Notes: generated from the sequence alone by a model not told the origin. Shown: positions 37,034-50,691, counted from the first letter of the stretch. The stretch is 64,000 bases of DNA from Parus major (GCF_001522545.3 NC_031769.1:76131216-76195215), one strand, 5' to 3'. Translations and numbers: made by a program.

Positions 37034-39847
37034 TAACTATCCAATCCCTGGTCATTGTCAAGAATGTATAAAAACAACAGAATAAATTGCTCTCTTTTTT
37101 CTATCATACATTGAGTTGTGTCTGCGTGAATAATTTCGTGTCCAACAGTGACACTGTACACTTTTCTTTGGCACCTCAAAATTATATTTTTCAAAAGTAG
37201 ACATAAACCCCGCAACAATACCCCACTACTAAAATAATTAATATCTCCATATTTTGAGTGCCTTTCCCCTCATTCCTGCCTCCTCCTCCAGAGGGTGTGC
37301 CCTTACTCTGCTGGAGGCATAATCTTGTCAAGACACAAGAAAGCACCAGACCAAGAATTGCATAAATTGTTCAAGCATCTTCAGCAGCTCATCTCCTTCA
37401 GCCTCTTGTGCACAGGAAGGAATTTTTTCGTTTTGTCCATAAAAAGTAGAAGGATCTACATATGAATTCTGACTGCTTTTTGAAATATATGTTGAAATAA
37501 AATATAACAAATGTTATTTCTAGTTAACACATTCAGTCATCACATTGTCAAATTAAGAGTTTTCTCAGCATCAAATGATGTAAATCAGAAAAGCCAATAT
37601 CAAGTGTTAGTGGTTTAGTAGTTAAATGTCTTTCTCAAGATCATTGCAGCCAGTGCCAAACATGAAGCAATAATCTTCTGGATCATTGAAACCATAGATT
37701 TTCTCAAGCACCTCTATCCATGTTTGGAAGAATTCTGATTCAATTTTCTTAATGATTTCCTGTTTCTACTGTATTATTAAAAATATCAAGTGTTCTCAGT
37801 GCAGATTTATTAAGATTTATAGCACTACAATTTTTGATCAAAGGTAATTGCATTTCTTTTATTTTTTCTTTCCTTTTTTATTTTCAAACTGATGTGACAA
37901 CATAAAATATTAGGTTGTTTTCCTAATACCATCAAAAATTAAATCAATCACTTACAGTCAAAAATAAAATGCTAGACCTTGGTTCAGATGCTGAAGTACT
38001 AGGTAAAGTAATATTTACACACCCTCAAAATGGTGAGCATTAAACCTTAAAAGCCTGCTTTATAAACAATAATGAAATTAAATTTATTGAACTCTTTAAT
38101 GGTAATGATGAAAAAAATCCATTCTCAATTATCAATGTCACTATTTGAATTAACTAGCACCAATACCACAATTTTGGTCTAATTTACCTTATGGAATTGT
38201 AAATCCTAGGAAGATTTATCTTCTGATAAACTTTTTATGTATAAATCACTTGGAAGTAATTTTGTATTTAATATAATCAACAATTAAATCAGATGCAGTA
38301 TGCAACAAGCAGAAGTTTCTATTGTAATCAGTGGGTTGTTTTGGTTTGTTTTCTCCTAATGTGGTCTGCATCTATTCAGAAATGTTTTATTGATTCTTGC
38401 ATCATTATTCTAAGTTCATAAACAGCAGTAGATCTAACATAATGATTGTGTCAGACTATCTTATTGCACCTACAATGAAATATTAATTCATATGAAATAA
38501 TTTTCCTCTGGTTTCCAATATAATTTTTAATTTATTTTTTTTAAAATTTATTTCTAGTACAGATGAGTATAGTACAGAAAGAATTAGCAGTGTTGTATGT
38601 GGGACTGTTCAGTGAAGACAAAAATAATTTTATGACCTGAAACATCTGTCACTTTCTGGTGCAAACACTCACTAAAATATTTTAGTTACTTCAGCTTTGG
38701 ATAGTTCAGCTGTAGGTATAAGAGTAGTCATTTCTTTCTCTACCTCTAGGCTCTGTGAAACCTCTTTTTCCAGACCATGCTTCAGTCCACATCTCCTTCC
38801 AGGCAAATATGGAAATTTCTATTTGTGAGTGTGTGTTCTTCACTTATTACTGTCATAGGATGCATTTTTTGCCCAGAACTTTCTGAAGTTTGGAATTTCT
38901 GTTTTTGTCAAAGAACAGGTACTCTGTCAAAAAAAATAATTCTGCAAGCACTTAATTTTTTTTGCTATTGTTATGTGTCATTTTATTCCCATTTTCATAC
39001 TTACCAACAATTATATGTATTCTAACTAAAAAGCACCATCTTTATGAGGGATACTCTAAAGAAAAATTAAAGAGATTCTGAGAATTTCTATTTACTTTGT
39101 TGTACTCTTAGTCACAAGATAATTTTCCTTTCCTTTGAGAAAACTTTGTGAACTATACATTTCCTTACTTATTCATATTTCACATTTTTCTAATATTTCT
39201 ATAACATTTTTGTAACTATTCATATTTATTCATTTAATTAAATCATTGTCGCACCCTATTTACAGCCTCTAAATTTTACTCATTATAATAAAAGAAGTAT
39301 AATTTTCCCTTTTCTGTTGTTTTTTTTTGTTAAATATTGTTAAATAGACTGCTTAGGTCCATGAGCAAAAAGATTTGATAGAATACTGCACAGGGACACT
39401 GCATGAATGAAAAATTACATTTATGATGTCTTAAAATATTTGGAAGCATAGAAATCCTATAGAGAAAAGTGAAGAAAATGGGTTACTGCAAAAAAAAAAA
39501 AACACCAAGTGAAAGCCAGAGATCATTTATTCTCTTCCAGGTTTTAATCAACAAATGTTGAAATATTTACTATAATTTTTCAGAATAATTGAAATTAAGC
39601 TATTCCAAGAAAGAGACTACTCAGTCAAGAAAATTAATAAACTAAAATTACCCATTGAAAATATAAATTTATATAATATTTTGGTGATACAAAAATGTTT
39701 ATAAAATGCTGAATTATGGAGGACTCTTAGTTGGGTCCTAATGTCTCTCAGTGCAAAATATCTTTTATAAAACATTGATTCATTCATAATTTAATGTTGT
39801 CCTTAGAAAAAGTGTTTTTTTATTTGGTGCCCATCAGAAAAGGACTG

Positions 39848-39882
39848 AATAATGATAATGATAATAATAATGATAATAATAA
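39848..39882. repeat. (AAT/ATG)n trinucleotide microsatellite
   Basis: About eleven imperfect AATGAT/AATAAT units read directly from the sequence. Confidence 0.9.
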
Positions 39883-40912
39883 GCTGACCCTTACCATCTG
39901 TGTAGAAGACAAAAATCAAAATTATACAAATTATAATATAAAATGAGAATTATTTATTCACTTGTGGTTTAAGATATTATTAATGCAAAGTTTGATATAT
40001 AGGTTGTGCTATTCATGTATATCCTCTAATTCAACCCTTGTATTTCCTTGATTTTTCTTTTTCTGAAATTCAGGTTCACTTGCATGGGGTGATTTTTTAA
40101 CAAAACAATTGGAGGGAGAGATCTGTGATCTCTTCTGCCTCATCAAACTTGCCCTTCTTTTTGTATTTTGCCTGGAGCACATAGTTCATCTCCCACAGGA
40201 GTATGACAGGGTTTTTATATTTGATTCTGTCATTACCCACTCAACTTCACAGAGAAGTTATATTTTTCGTGTTTCAGGATCAGCAAGTGCTCTCTAGATT
40301 TCGCTGGACACTCTGCATTCTCTAAACAGAACTCATTTTACCTCCTTAATTTATTCCTATTAATTAGATGCCCAGTAATATGTAAATTCCTGCAATTTCA
40401 GCATTATGCCTCCATCACAATTTTACTCCCACATTTACTGCTTGTATTAAAACCACAAGTAAACAAGCAAACAAAAATTATCAAGCTAGGTTGCAAGCAA
40501 AGAGAAATCAGCTTTTCTCCTGCAATAACAAAATCTTCTATGCTATTTATTTGTGATGCCATGTATACTCCTTAATGCCTACAGTATTAGTCTCACAGTC
40601 TCTTAAAAACTTGTTCTGTATATCATGGGTTGGGCTGTATTGTCATTTCCTACTTATTATATATCCATATTTTCCTACTTCCATCCTAAGATGGAAAGGA
40701 AAGAAAATATTATCTTTTTAATTGAACCTAAACCTGACAGTGTGCTCTTGTTCACAATTTGCATGAGAAGATCCTAAATGAATTCAGCTGTTGACAATGA
40801 TATTCCTAACTAGTTTACAGCATAAAAACTTACAGCATAAAAAAATAAGGAACATGAACACCCAGTACAGAATAAAATAATCAGAACTTCATTAAAAATG
40901 ATAAAAAATAAG

Positions 40913-40953
40913 ATAAAATGAAATGAAATGAAATGAAATAAAATAAAATAAAC
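40913..40953. repeat. (AAATG)n/(AAATA)n pentanucleotide microsatellite
   Basis: Successive GAAAT units change into AAAAT units, a typical interrupted pentanucleotide array that ends about 45 bases before the next LTR. Confidence 0.92.
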
Positions 40954-40998
40954 AAAATATAGAGATTAACATAACTGCACAAATCTCTGTTAGAAGTT

Positions 40999-41604
40999 TG
41001 TAGTGGTTTAACTCCAGTAATTTACGGTAACCCCACACAGTCGCTGGTTCACTGACTTGTTCAGTGAGATGGGAGTGAGAATCAGAGGAGTAAAAGTGGG
41101 AAACCTCATGGGTTGAGGTTCAGAAAGTTTAATAAGGAAAAAAAAACCCATGCACAAGCAAAGTGAAACAAGGAATCCGTTCACCAATTCCCACAGACAG
41201 GCAGGCAGGCATTCTCCTGGGAATGTTCCACCATTCCCAGGAGAGCAGGGCTCCATGACACAAAATGGTAACTTGAGAATGCAAACATGGTGACTCCAAG
41301 CTTCCTTTCTCCTTTTCCCCCTACCTTTGCATGCCGAGCACGGTGCCATGTGGTCTGGAATATACCTTTGGTCAGCTGGGGTCAGCTGTCCTGGCTGTGT
41401 CCCCTCCCAGCTCCTCAGCACCCCCAACCCCCTGGCTCATGGGGATTCAGTGAGGGCCAAAAAGGGCTTGACATTGTGCAAACACTTCTCAGCAGGAACT
41501 GAAACTTCCCTGTTACCAATGCTGTTTTCAGCACAAGCACAGGACATGGCTCCAAAAGAGCTACTGTGAAGAAGATGAACTCCACCCAAGCCAAAACCAG
41601 CACA
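40999..41604 (-). mobile_element. Solo LTR of a passerine endogenous retrovirus, minus strand
   Basis: About 606 bp from TGTAGTGGTTTAACT to AAAACCAGCACA; on the minus strand it starts TGTGCTGGTTTTGGC. The termini are imperfect inverted repeats. It matches well a common passerine LTR I recall, with the blocks 'ggtcagctggggtcagctg', 'tcctggctgtgtcccctccc' and 'gagcagggctccatgac'. On the minus strand an ATTAAA (rc of 41128-41133) lies about 130 bases before the 3' end, while the usual TATAAA box has decayed to ATGCAAAG near 41325. No target duplication is convincing, so the flanks may have been rearranged. Frames at 41008-41427 and 41287-41569 are LTR sequence. Confidence 0.87.
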
Positions 41605-41830
41605 ACAAAAATATATTGCTAGATGTAAGTAACCTAAAATCAGAAGATGAGTTGTAAGGCTTTGGTAACCTTGTTTCTAGTAAATTTAGAAATAAAGGGG
41701 AAAAATTTTTAATAAGCAATTGGAGAGCAGATACAGAGCTCATTCTCACCTTTTGAGCAAAAAATCCCCAAAAATCTGAAGTTAACTTTTCTCTAGACAA
41801 CATTTTTTATTGTTACATTTCCTGGATATT
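41605..41830. other. Spacer between two LTRs
   Basis: About 230 bases of unique AT-rich sequence with no feature, showing that the two neighbouring LTRs are independent insertions. Confidence 0.7.
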
Positions 41831-41836
41831 TAACAT
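41831..41836. repeat. Target-site duplication, left copy (TAACAT)
   Basis: Precedes TGTGAGGTGCC and is repeated exactly at 42245-42250. Confidence 0.8.
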
Positions 41837-42244
41837 TGTGAGGTGCCCCTGCCCAGGGAGGCAAAGATTTAGTTTCAGATAAGCATTGTTAAAGTGAGAG
41901 GTGTGGGCAAGAGGGAATTCTATCCTCTGCCTCAGGGGATGGACCCTGTGAGCCCAAGAAGAAACTCCACCCCAGACCCTTCATGGGGTGTCAGCCCAGG
42001 GTGTTCTGATTGGGTTTGAGCCCCTGGGGTTTCTCCCTTGCTGTGTTCCTAGTGGTCCCTGACCCTGAGCTCCACACTGGGTCTGTCCCTCAAAACCCAT
42101 CACCCTGCCTCTGTTCGGGGCTCTCTGTCTCTGGATCTGAGTTTGTTCCTGTGCTGAAGAAATGTTTTCATCATTGGTGTTCCATGCTGGTTCCTGGTAA
42201 CTGTAGCTTCTCTGGATGTGATGCTGTGGCTGCAGAATGCAACA
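41837..42244. mobile_element. Short solo LTR-like insertion (408 bp) with 6-bp target duplication
   Basis: A GC-rich 408-bp block starts TGTGAGGTG and ends TGCAACA, and is bounded by perfect TAACAT duplications. A TG...CA structure with a 6-bp duplication is typical of class II (ERVK-like) LTRs. I do not recognise the family and could not fix the orientation, since no clear TATA box or AATAAA is visible. Frames across it (41981-42250 minus, 42010-42348 plus) are by-products of GC richness. The alternative is another kind of 6-bp-duplicating insertion. Confidence 0.68.
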
Positions 42245-42250
42245 TAACAT
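42245..42250. repeat. Target-site duplication, right copy (TAACAT)
   Basis: Exact repeat of 41831-41836. Confidence 0.8.
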
Positions 42251-45200
42251 GGCTTGACTCCCAACATTATTTTTTAGATGAGGTCATAGCAAAAATAAAA
42301 TTTTTATATCAAAAGAAAAAAAAAATTGTTTTCAATATAGTAAAATGAATAGGTGGTCACCTGAAGAGAAAGACTGACTGATTGGCTAACATATTACTAT
42401 ATTACTACATATTACTATAAATTAAAAATCTCACATTCAAGTTATATGATGGACTGCGTCATACAGAACATCTGACTATTATTTTGATTTTACTACTGGA
42501 TTACTAAGATCTGAAAGGAAGACTTTTTCGTTTTCTATGTCTACTCAGTATCCCATTTTGACATGGATCTTATTACTCTCAGTTGGTTCTTTTCAGGGGG
42601 AGGTCCATTTCTCCATATTACTGCATGATATGATGAGCTGCTTATAGTGGTAAATTGTATTATTACTTACAGCTCAACAGTTTATAGAGGAACAAATTAC
42701 TGGGGCCTCTGGAGTCTTTAGATAGTATCAGTGCTTATTTATCAGTGTTTATTTATTTATTTTTATTGTTTGTTATTTTTTATTTAATTATTGTTGCTTT
42801 TCTTCTTATGTAAGTATTCTTATGAGGCCTTTTTCTGGATATAATTCTTCCAGTTCATAAACAATTCCTTTTTAACAACTTCCTTTTTATTGTTCAAAGT
42901 GCATGGAGTAACCATCTAGATAACAGAGAATTCTCCATGGTTGGATGGTTGACTTTTCCAAAATAGTGAAAAATACTAATGTGACTTTAGGTCATTAGGA
43001 GGCCTCCCTTTGTTCAGTATCATTTTACAAACAAATGAACTAATGAACAAACCAAACCCCAGAATTCTAAATTTCTAAGCATTATTGTATAGGGTACTGA
43101 AAATTCTAAGGGATTTTTTTCTCTCCATAAAAGTGTGTCTTTTATTAAAACAATTGGGTTTTTTTGAGTTTTTTTTCTGTTTTCTTTTTTTTAATCTTTC
43201 TAGTCCTTGCAGACTCTTACTAGATATGACTAATAAAGGGAACACCAAATTTAAATGCATACAGTTTATGATGGGAATAAAGATCTTTCTTCAGTTTGCT
43301 GTTGAGGTATTTATGTCAGAGAGAAGTGTCAGTAATTGCTTCATATAAGATATACACAGAGTGAAACTTAATTAGTAATTTAAATGTACACCAAATTGGA
43401 ACATTTTGAATCCCAATTAAAATTAACGGCTGCAATTAATTCAGGATTATTAGTCACCATCTTGTTCCCTGTTCCAGATGCTGACATTTTGAAGTAAATG
43501 AGACAGTGTTTGGCAAATCTATGTCACAAACAACACCATCAAGGGATGCTGTCAGCTGTTTGTTTGTCAGAAGAATGTTAAAACCTTTCTGTCTGCCTTA
43601 CAGTCACCTTTCCAAGGGATCTACCAATCACAAAAGCTGCCAGATCACCAAGTGCATAATGTGAAAAAGCTTCCATGAGTCCTGAGATAATCCTGCTCAA
43701 CTCCTCATGTGTATTAAATTAATCTTTCTCATTAACATGTAAGGAAATAGAAATTCAGATTTGTTTGTACATATTTGTCAAGAGGACTAGTATTTCCTTT
43801 GTATAAAAGTTACACCCACATTCTTGAGAGAACAGGATCTTACAACAAGGAATTTAAGAGTCATCTTTATTTTGTCCTTATTTCAAGAAGCAATTTGTTC
43901 AGAGCTTTTGCACATATTTGTTAAGCTATGCATTCTAACCCAAAACTAATTCAAATCCAGACAAATGTGAAATTCTTATTTGTCTGGGGAAACATTTCAT
44001 TAAATATGCATTAAGTCTCACTCTTACATGTGATTATTACGCTACATTCATTTTGAAACTGATGAAAAGCAAAGCACAGACAAAATTTCACCTGAAGTTA
44101 ATGTGAGAGTCTTATAGTAGACCCTTAGTATGCCCCACACCCAGTGTTCCAGTGAATAAATTACATCTTCTTTACAAATTGAACAAAAATCTATGTTTAA
44201 TTTCTCATATTTGCTTGGTAGTAAGATGCCTTTAGATTGTGCTATGCAACATGATAAAATCTTATAAACACTGCAGAATAAAGGTGTATTTTGTCACCTT
44301 AGGTTATTACTTCACAAAAGCTAAAATCTAACAAAGACTTTAACATGTCAAAAATAGCCCTTTTTTGAGGCCACTGGCAAAAATATCTGCCTTTAATTTC
44401 AAAGACGACTGATGCAAATAAAATTTCTCCATGTGAAATAGACAAAGTGAAATATTAATTTGGTAAACTTCAGTAGACATGTCATGCAACAAGTACACTT
44501 AGGGTGCAAGAGGTTAGGTGCTACTAGTTTTATAAGCATGTGAGTAGAAAATAACACATAGTTTTCAGATGTTTTCAGACAGGCCTGAAACTGTGCTTGG
44601 CATTTCTTTTCAATTGGCAACATTAACAGCAGCAAAGTCTGCAAAAATTCTGGTATTTAGGACAAGTTTATCTGTATTGCCCACAACTGCCAATAGATAA
44701 AAAGTATCTTTTTGCACAAGAGATATCTAGGTTCATACATTTTTTTAATTAAATTCAGTTTCCCAGAAAATCACCACTTTTCTATCATAATTTCATTCTA
44801 TGTCACAACTACAGCTACAAATTACTTCTCTGGGCTTAGGCTGTGCTCAGCAATCAGCACAGTTAAACCATATATCACAAGCAATTGAATCATGGGAGAC
44901 CTGTTTTTAGACTTGCAATCTACTAAAACTTCTGTTTTTTGGGAAAGGCTCCTAAATGTTTTGTGGATGGTTGCTGTTAAGTTTATGTTTCTGTTGCTTT
45001 ACAGAAACTCAGACCTGCAAAATACCTGTAACTCCCTTAACAAATGTGCAATCCTGCTCCCATCACTGCTTTCTGCCTACATGCTTTTGAAACTTACAGA
45101 CCCTTTCTAACTTACCATAAGTCCAGTCGTTAATATGATAAAAGATGATATCTTATCCACTTTAGCTTGTCAAAACTCTGTGAGAGAGAAATACTTGAAG

Positions 45201-48200
45201 TAGATCATGTTATGTTTCTGTAATGGATGTGTTTTTCCTGTTTCACAGTCTGAAGAAATCAGAAAGCAGTTTTACCTACCCTGTAGATTAGCAAGAGAAG
45301 TTTCCAGGTTTATTGAGCCAGCTCAATGGCACTCAATATCTCTTTCTTTGGCACATAGGTCAGAGCTTTTCCCAAGACATATTTTTGTTTGAGGCCATTC
45401 ACAATGTACTACATGAATGAGTACATATGATGGCTACAGTATGACAATATATGATGCAGAGCATTGGGATTTCTGACAATTGTTATTTCTTGATTTATTT
45501 TATGTTTGAAATTTTGAGATGCAACCTTGGAAACAGAGAGCTGAAAGAGTAAGAGGAAGCAACCATGTGAAGAACAAATCATCAGTGTGATAGGGAGACC
45601 TCCCTAATGGACAGCCTCAGAAATGGAAAGAATTTGTTCATGAGATATTGAACTGTAAGTTTTCAATATGAGATGATGGAAAAGGAAAGCCAATTCTTTT
45701 CATTATAGGGCTGAATATGCAGAGATATCTCAAGAGAAAGAAAACAGGTAGCAGTTTTCTCTGGGCATTTCTGATGGAGTAATAGGAGGAATATGGGATT
45801 CAGTTCAAGAAACTACCTCCCAGATAACATTTGTAAACTGTAGGGACTTCAGAAAAGACCATGACAATTCTAGAAAATTACACATCTCTGGCTTGTTTAA
45901 TGCCTGGAGTGAAACAAGAAATCAGTAAGAATTAGAAGGATGAAAACCCAAAAGACAAAATTGTTATTTTAAAGAATGCATGGGAGTGCAAAAAGAAATA
46001 GTGTTGTTATGATGTTGAATAACGGTAAAGAAAGTTGAACTGGCTATTTCAAATATATCCCAAGTTCTATTAAAGCAGCAATATTACCTTTCTGAGGGAA
46101 ATGACAAGAACCTCTTGCTAAATAAAATAAATAAATATTTTTTTTTAAAAAAAGTAAAGCTACTTTTTATACCTTACATAGCAAAACAAAGAAGAAAGAC
46201 AGCTCCTGGAGACCTGGGCTGACAGGTTTTTTTCCCCTTTTATTTTAGTTACCTCTCCTTAATACATATATATTCATGACCAAGAAAAATAAATCACTCA
46301 GTTCTGAAAATTTAGGTCAAAATCCTATTTTAACATTTTTAGAACACAATTTGGGATTTGTTGGAAACATTTCACTCCTCTTCAGAAATGGCTTTCCCTA
46401 AAACTGATTTGCTGATTTCATTTTACATAGACATCAAAGATCATATCTTATTAATAATTTCATCCTCATAAATGCTTGAAAAATTATTGTGTTAACATGT
46501 CTTATGTTAAACAGAGATATCAACCTCCTTTCAACCCTGAATAGTCACTGCACACGTCTGAATCTGAACACACAAACTTCATTTTGCAGTTAGAGACTTT
46601 AGATCACTTTAATAACTGTCTTCCAAAAATGAATGAAAATAAAATAAATACAGTACTAAAATTTATGAAATTGAATGGTAATTATTTACAACTTAATTAT
46701 TATTGTTTCAGCTGTAAAATTTAGTTAGTTTTCTAACTTCTATTAAATGAACAGAATAATTAGAAATGTTATGAAGTTTGCAATTTTTCTATATCGGTAT
46801 AAATTTCTGATACACTAAAATAATTCCAAAATACAGTGCTCAAATGCTTCAAAACCATCCTAAACTCAATGAAAATATTTGAGTTCATCAAACTACTGAA
46901 AAAAATTGTTTTTTTCCTTCTCAGTGATGATTGAGATCAACTTCCCAGTGTTAGTCTTTTCTAGCAGAATTCCACTGTTTGACTAATTCCAGAAACAGCA
47001 AAAATTATCACCACTGTTAAATTGGTCTGTAGAAATATGCAGCAATTGGTAGGGAATATGAGTATTAGAAAACCTTTACTGGTGCCAGCTGAAGGTTTAT
47101 TGCAATAGCTTTATCACAATGAAAGAAAGTTCCTGTACAAGTATCTCTTTCTACCCACATAGGAATTTTTTTTTGAAAAACATAAGGCAGGTATGATAAA
47201 GTTAAATCTTTGCCTGATAAGTTATCAGAAAAAAACCATTATTTCTATCCACAAGAAATCTATTTTTACTTTTCATATTGAGTTGTCATTGCAATAAGAT
47301 GACAGATTTTTTTCTTAGAAGCAAACACAACTGTATTTTGTATAGTTTCTATGTTTATGAAAATACTACAGATGTGATGTGGTATAAATTACATCTCAAA
47401 AAAACCCCAGTAATATGCCAGAGAAGCAATAAAAACCAAATATAAGCTGTGCAGAATTCTCAAATTAGTTACTGTAAAGTAATTCCAAATAATAAAATTA
47501 TAAAACTAGTAACTGGGTGTCTATGCTTGCAGACACTGAGCTTAAGACACAGTAAAAGTCTTACCATTGAAAGAGCAAGATGTGGGTTTTTTTCCCTAAA
47601 ATCATACAAGGCCCAGGTTGCTACTCATGTTTGACATTTTACCCTTTAAATCCAGAACACATATTTCTTAAATTAATATGTAAATTTTATTAGCATTTAA
47701 GAGAAGGGGTATTGCTAATTGTATGTTCAAAGTAGAGCAAGCTCAAGTGTTAATATGTCAGTCTTGACCCAGAATTCATACTGAACCAGGTAAAACCTGA
47801 TTTTCTAGGTACAACACAAGTCTCACTTAACTTGTTAATTTCAGGGTTTATTAAAGTAGGATCCTTCATGCTAATCAGAAGCTTCACACCCAGGTAGCAA
47901 GATGGACACATATTACTGCACAAGCAATGTAATTTCTTAAATCATTGTGATAGTAAGCAGACATACCTAACTTTCCTAACTTTCCTGATAGGTTAATAGG
48001 AAATCCTTCATATAATTTTTGTAAAAATATCTCTAGCAATTGGTTATATTGCTCTAGAAGACTGTAATATTCAGATGGATCTGGGGAATAGTTCTTAGGA
48101 AGGTTATTTTTAGGTTGTTACCCTCCTCTTGTACTCGATTCATTTGATCTCCCAAATCCTGGGTTGCTCAAACCTTTCATTGTCGAGTGGCAGCGTTGCC

Positions 48201-49398
48201 TCATGAGCAGCTAATTAACATTGAGAGTGACCCCAAAGAGATATTTTTTGTGCAACAACTGTAATAACATCTTTGCTTGCAACATCAGGGTAAAAGGAAA
48301 TGGCCAGATAGGGGAATGAAAGAGTTTGAAAGAGAAATTCAGAGAGGAGAACCAGATATATATCTTGAGCGACTCATCTGCTGAAATGGATGTAACTTTA
48401 AAAATAGAATGAGTATAATTATTTGTCATGTCATTATTTCCTTGCAAAACCACAAAACCACAAAACACATTTCTTATACAGAGCATATGAAATAAGGATA
48501 CAAAGATCAATGCAATTTTTTCACTTGCTTTTTTTGGTCCTGATACAATATTTCAAAGAATTCAAGATTACTTAAGATGCATACAATTAAAAACTTCAGC
48601 TGTTGGAAGCAGCTATCTTAATGAACTATGTAATTTTATATGTTTAAGTGTTATGCCTTTGGACTGTAACAAGGACACTCAATACTAAAACCACTAAGAC
48701 ACTCTAGCGTAATTGTCACAATTGGTAAAGCTGCATTTATTTTAATAAAGAGACATTAAAACTGAAGCAAGCTAAGTCAGTACTTAAATATTTAATTATA
48801 TTTTCTAAAAGTTACAGGACACAATTAAAAGTATCTAAGGAAGCAATTAAAAAAAAGTTATTAATTTGTGATAATTAAGTTTTTTCTATTTTAAAACAGC
48901 ATGAGAACTCTTATCAATTTGATTGCTTCTTATTTGCTTCAAGATTCAATTGGGAGAGGGAGGTTGTGATTTCCACAGTGTTAGTAACCAGAAAACATTG
49001 ATGTAATTTGATAAAATGCAGTAGAAGAAGAATGTGAGAATGACCATAAATTACTAATAATATTTCTCTACTTTCCATTTAAAAGTTGTTGCAACTTTGG
49101 AATATTAAGTTTGATTAGAATTGTTGTGCAAAATCACAGTGAAATTATCAGCAACGACACATACAGTTTTCATAGGAATATCTGCCCTCCAAATAATGCT
49201 TTTTATTAGCCAAAAGTAGAGCATGAATTTACAAATTGCATGGGATTTTTTTAGTGAGCACACCTGTAGCTTTGCATATGAAAATCATAGAGATTCACTG
49301 TAGATAAAGGCATGCTCTGGACCATGCCTATTCCTGGAATTTTAATGGGAAGTAATTCTGAAGAATCATCTGGTGGAATAAATCAACAGAGTATAGAG
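42251..49398. other. Non-coding sequence, no gene seen
   Basis: Seven kilobases of AT-rich DNA with frames of at most about 100 codons, none recognised. A higher-complexity block at about 43440-43730 might be a conserved non-coding element, but this cannot be tested here. Confidence 0.62.
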
Positions 49399-49403
49399 GA
49401 TGT
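49399..49403. repeat. Target-site duplication, left copy (GATGT)
   Basis: Matches 50037-50041 (GGTGT) at four of five positions; one copy has probably mutated. Confidence 0.65.
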
Positions 49404-50036
49404 TGTCTTGGTTTAGGGCAAATTTGGGTGAGAACTTCCAAATGAGGTCTCCCCAAATCCAAATTCAAGTGACCCCTCCACCAACTGGTTCGGGGAAAAT
49501 ATTTCCTTGGAGAAAAGTGGAAAAAACTGTTTATTTAACAGAAATTGAATAATATTAAACAGTAAAACCTCTCACTGTTCAATGAGATGGCAAATCCAGA
49601 AAAAGTCCTTTTCATGTGGTATAGCTCAGCTTACTCAGTCTCTTACCAGTCCCTCTGGCACTGGAAAGTGCCAAGGCCCAGGCCCTGGTGGGCCACAGGT
49701 GTGAGTTCCTGGGGTTTGTCTGGGTTTTCAGTCCAGAGCAGGTTTAAACAGATCCAAGAAAAAGGAAAAAAAAAAAAAAATCCAGGGAACTCCTCTGCCT
49801 CAGCTAGCTAAAAACTAACTAAATTCAATGGAGAAGTTCTGTCCTGCTGACTGTCTGTGCTGCAGACACCACAGTTCAGGAGAGGGATGTGTGGGAGTGA
49901 TGTTTTCCTTTAACAGAAACTGCGGCTTCTTCTTCCCCCTCTTCGCTGTCAGATCCAGTCTTAAGGGTGCAGAACTTAATATGTAACATAAACAAGGTTA
50001 CTGGGGTTACAAGCATTATAAAGTCACCCCAGGACA
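49404..50036 (-). mobile_element. Solo LTR of an avian endogenous retrovirus (family A, copy 2)
   Basis: 633 bp from TGTCTTGG to CCCCAGGACA, homologous along its length to the LTR at 15627-16309. Shared blocks include 'caaatttggg', 'caaattcaag', 'gagaaaagtgg', 'cctcagct' and 'aagcattataaagtcaccc'. A five-base duplication with one mismatch flanks it. On the minus strand an AATAAA (rc of 49530-49535) lies about 130 bases before the 3' end, which makes minus the likelier orientation. The frame at 49587-49811 is LTR sequence. The two copies differ by many substitutions and indels, so they are old or belong to different subfamilies. Confidence 0.83.
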
Positions 50037-50041
50037 GGTGT
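50037..50041. repeat. Target-site duplication, right copy (GGTGT)
   Basis: Near match of 49399-49403. Confidence 0.65.
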
Positions 50042-50691
50042 ATAACAAATTCGAGAGATAAACTTCATGGGCTAGGACCATTCTCCAGATCCATCTAAAT
50101 AATAACAATTTTCTGTAGTAATATGACATTTAGGTAGAAATATTTTAATAATAATTATGTGAAGAACTGTGTCTTAACCTATCAGTGAAGTTAGAAAAGC
50201 TATGTATTCTCATAAGCTCCAACCACATAGGTCAAAACACAGTTAAAACAATTGTTTGCTGAATTGTAAGGGACTGCACTTACATAACAGATCATTCCCC
50301 ATTTCCATGCTCTTTTTAAAGGCCTCTATGTTCCTTTGAACTCCACAAAATCTTACAAAAGGATATTGCAGTAAATAACAGTAATTCAGGGTCGGAATAG
50401 TCATTGATTCTGTAAACTAATTTTGTGCTTGATGTGATCTCAGATAAATAACATCCACACATGTATCTCAACCATCCTCGTATCACATCATAATTTTGCA
50501 TGTGGGTCATCGGAGTGCACTGCTTCTAGGCAGTAGTTCTGGAGCTAAATTAGTTTTTTCTTGTGACTACAAAACGTATGATAGCAAATGTTTACAGTAA
50601 AAAGTTTTTGATATTGCTAGAATAACTAACATTAGTCAGAGTTCAATTTTGCTATAAGCCACTTGAGAGTAATTTTAAGAATAAAAAAAAA

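Larger units (their letters stand above)
37034..40998. other. Non-coding AT-rich sequence with microsatellites
   Basis: No supportable gene or LINE/LTR. Two microsatellites near the right end are listed separately. Confidence 0.65.

Noticed and set aside
37281..37318. CCTCCAG/CTGGAGG stem as a terminator or RNA gene
   Set aside because: Seven-base arms are unremarkable at this scale, and there is no supporting context in a vertebrate genome.
41008..41427. 139-codon minus-strand open frame
   Set aside because: It lies within the solo LTR at 40999-41604; no domain and no conserved start.
40994..41609. Target-site duplication for the LTR at 40999-41604
   Set aside because: Flanks AAGTT and ACAAA do not match, and shifting the right end by a few bases did not help.
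15627..50036. A single 34-kb provirus bounded by the two similar LTRs
   Set aside because: Each LTR has its own flanking duplication, the copies are diverged, and no retroviral genes lie between them.
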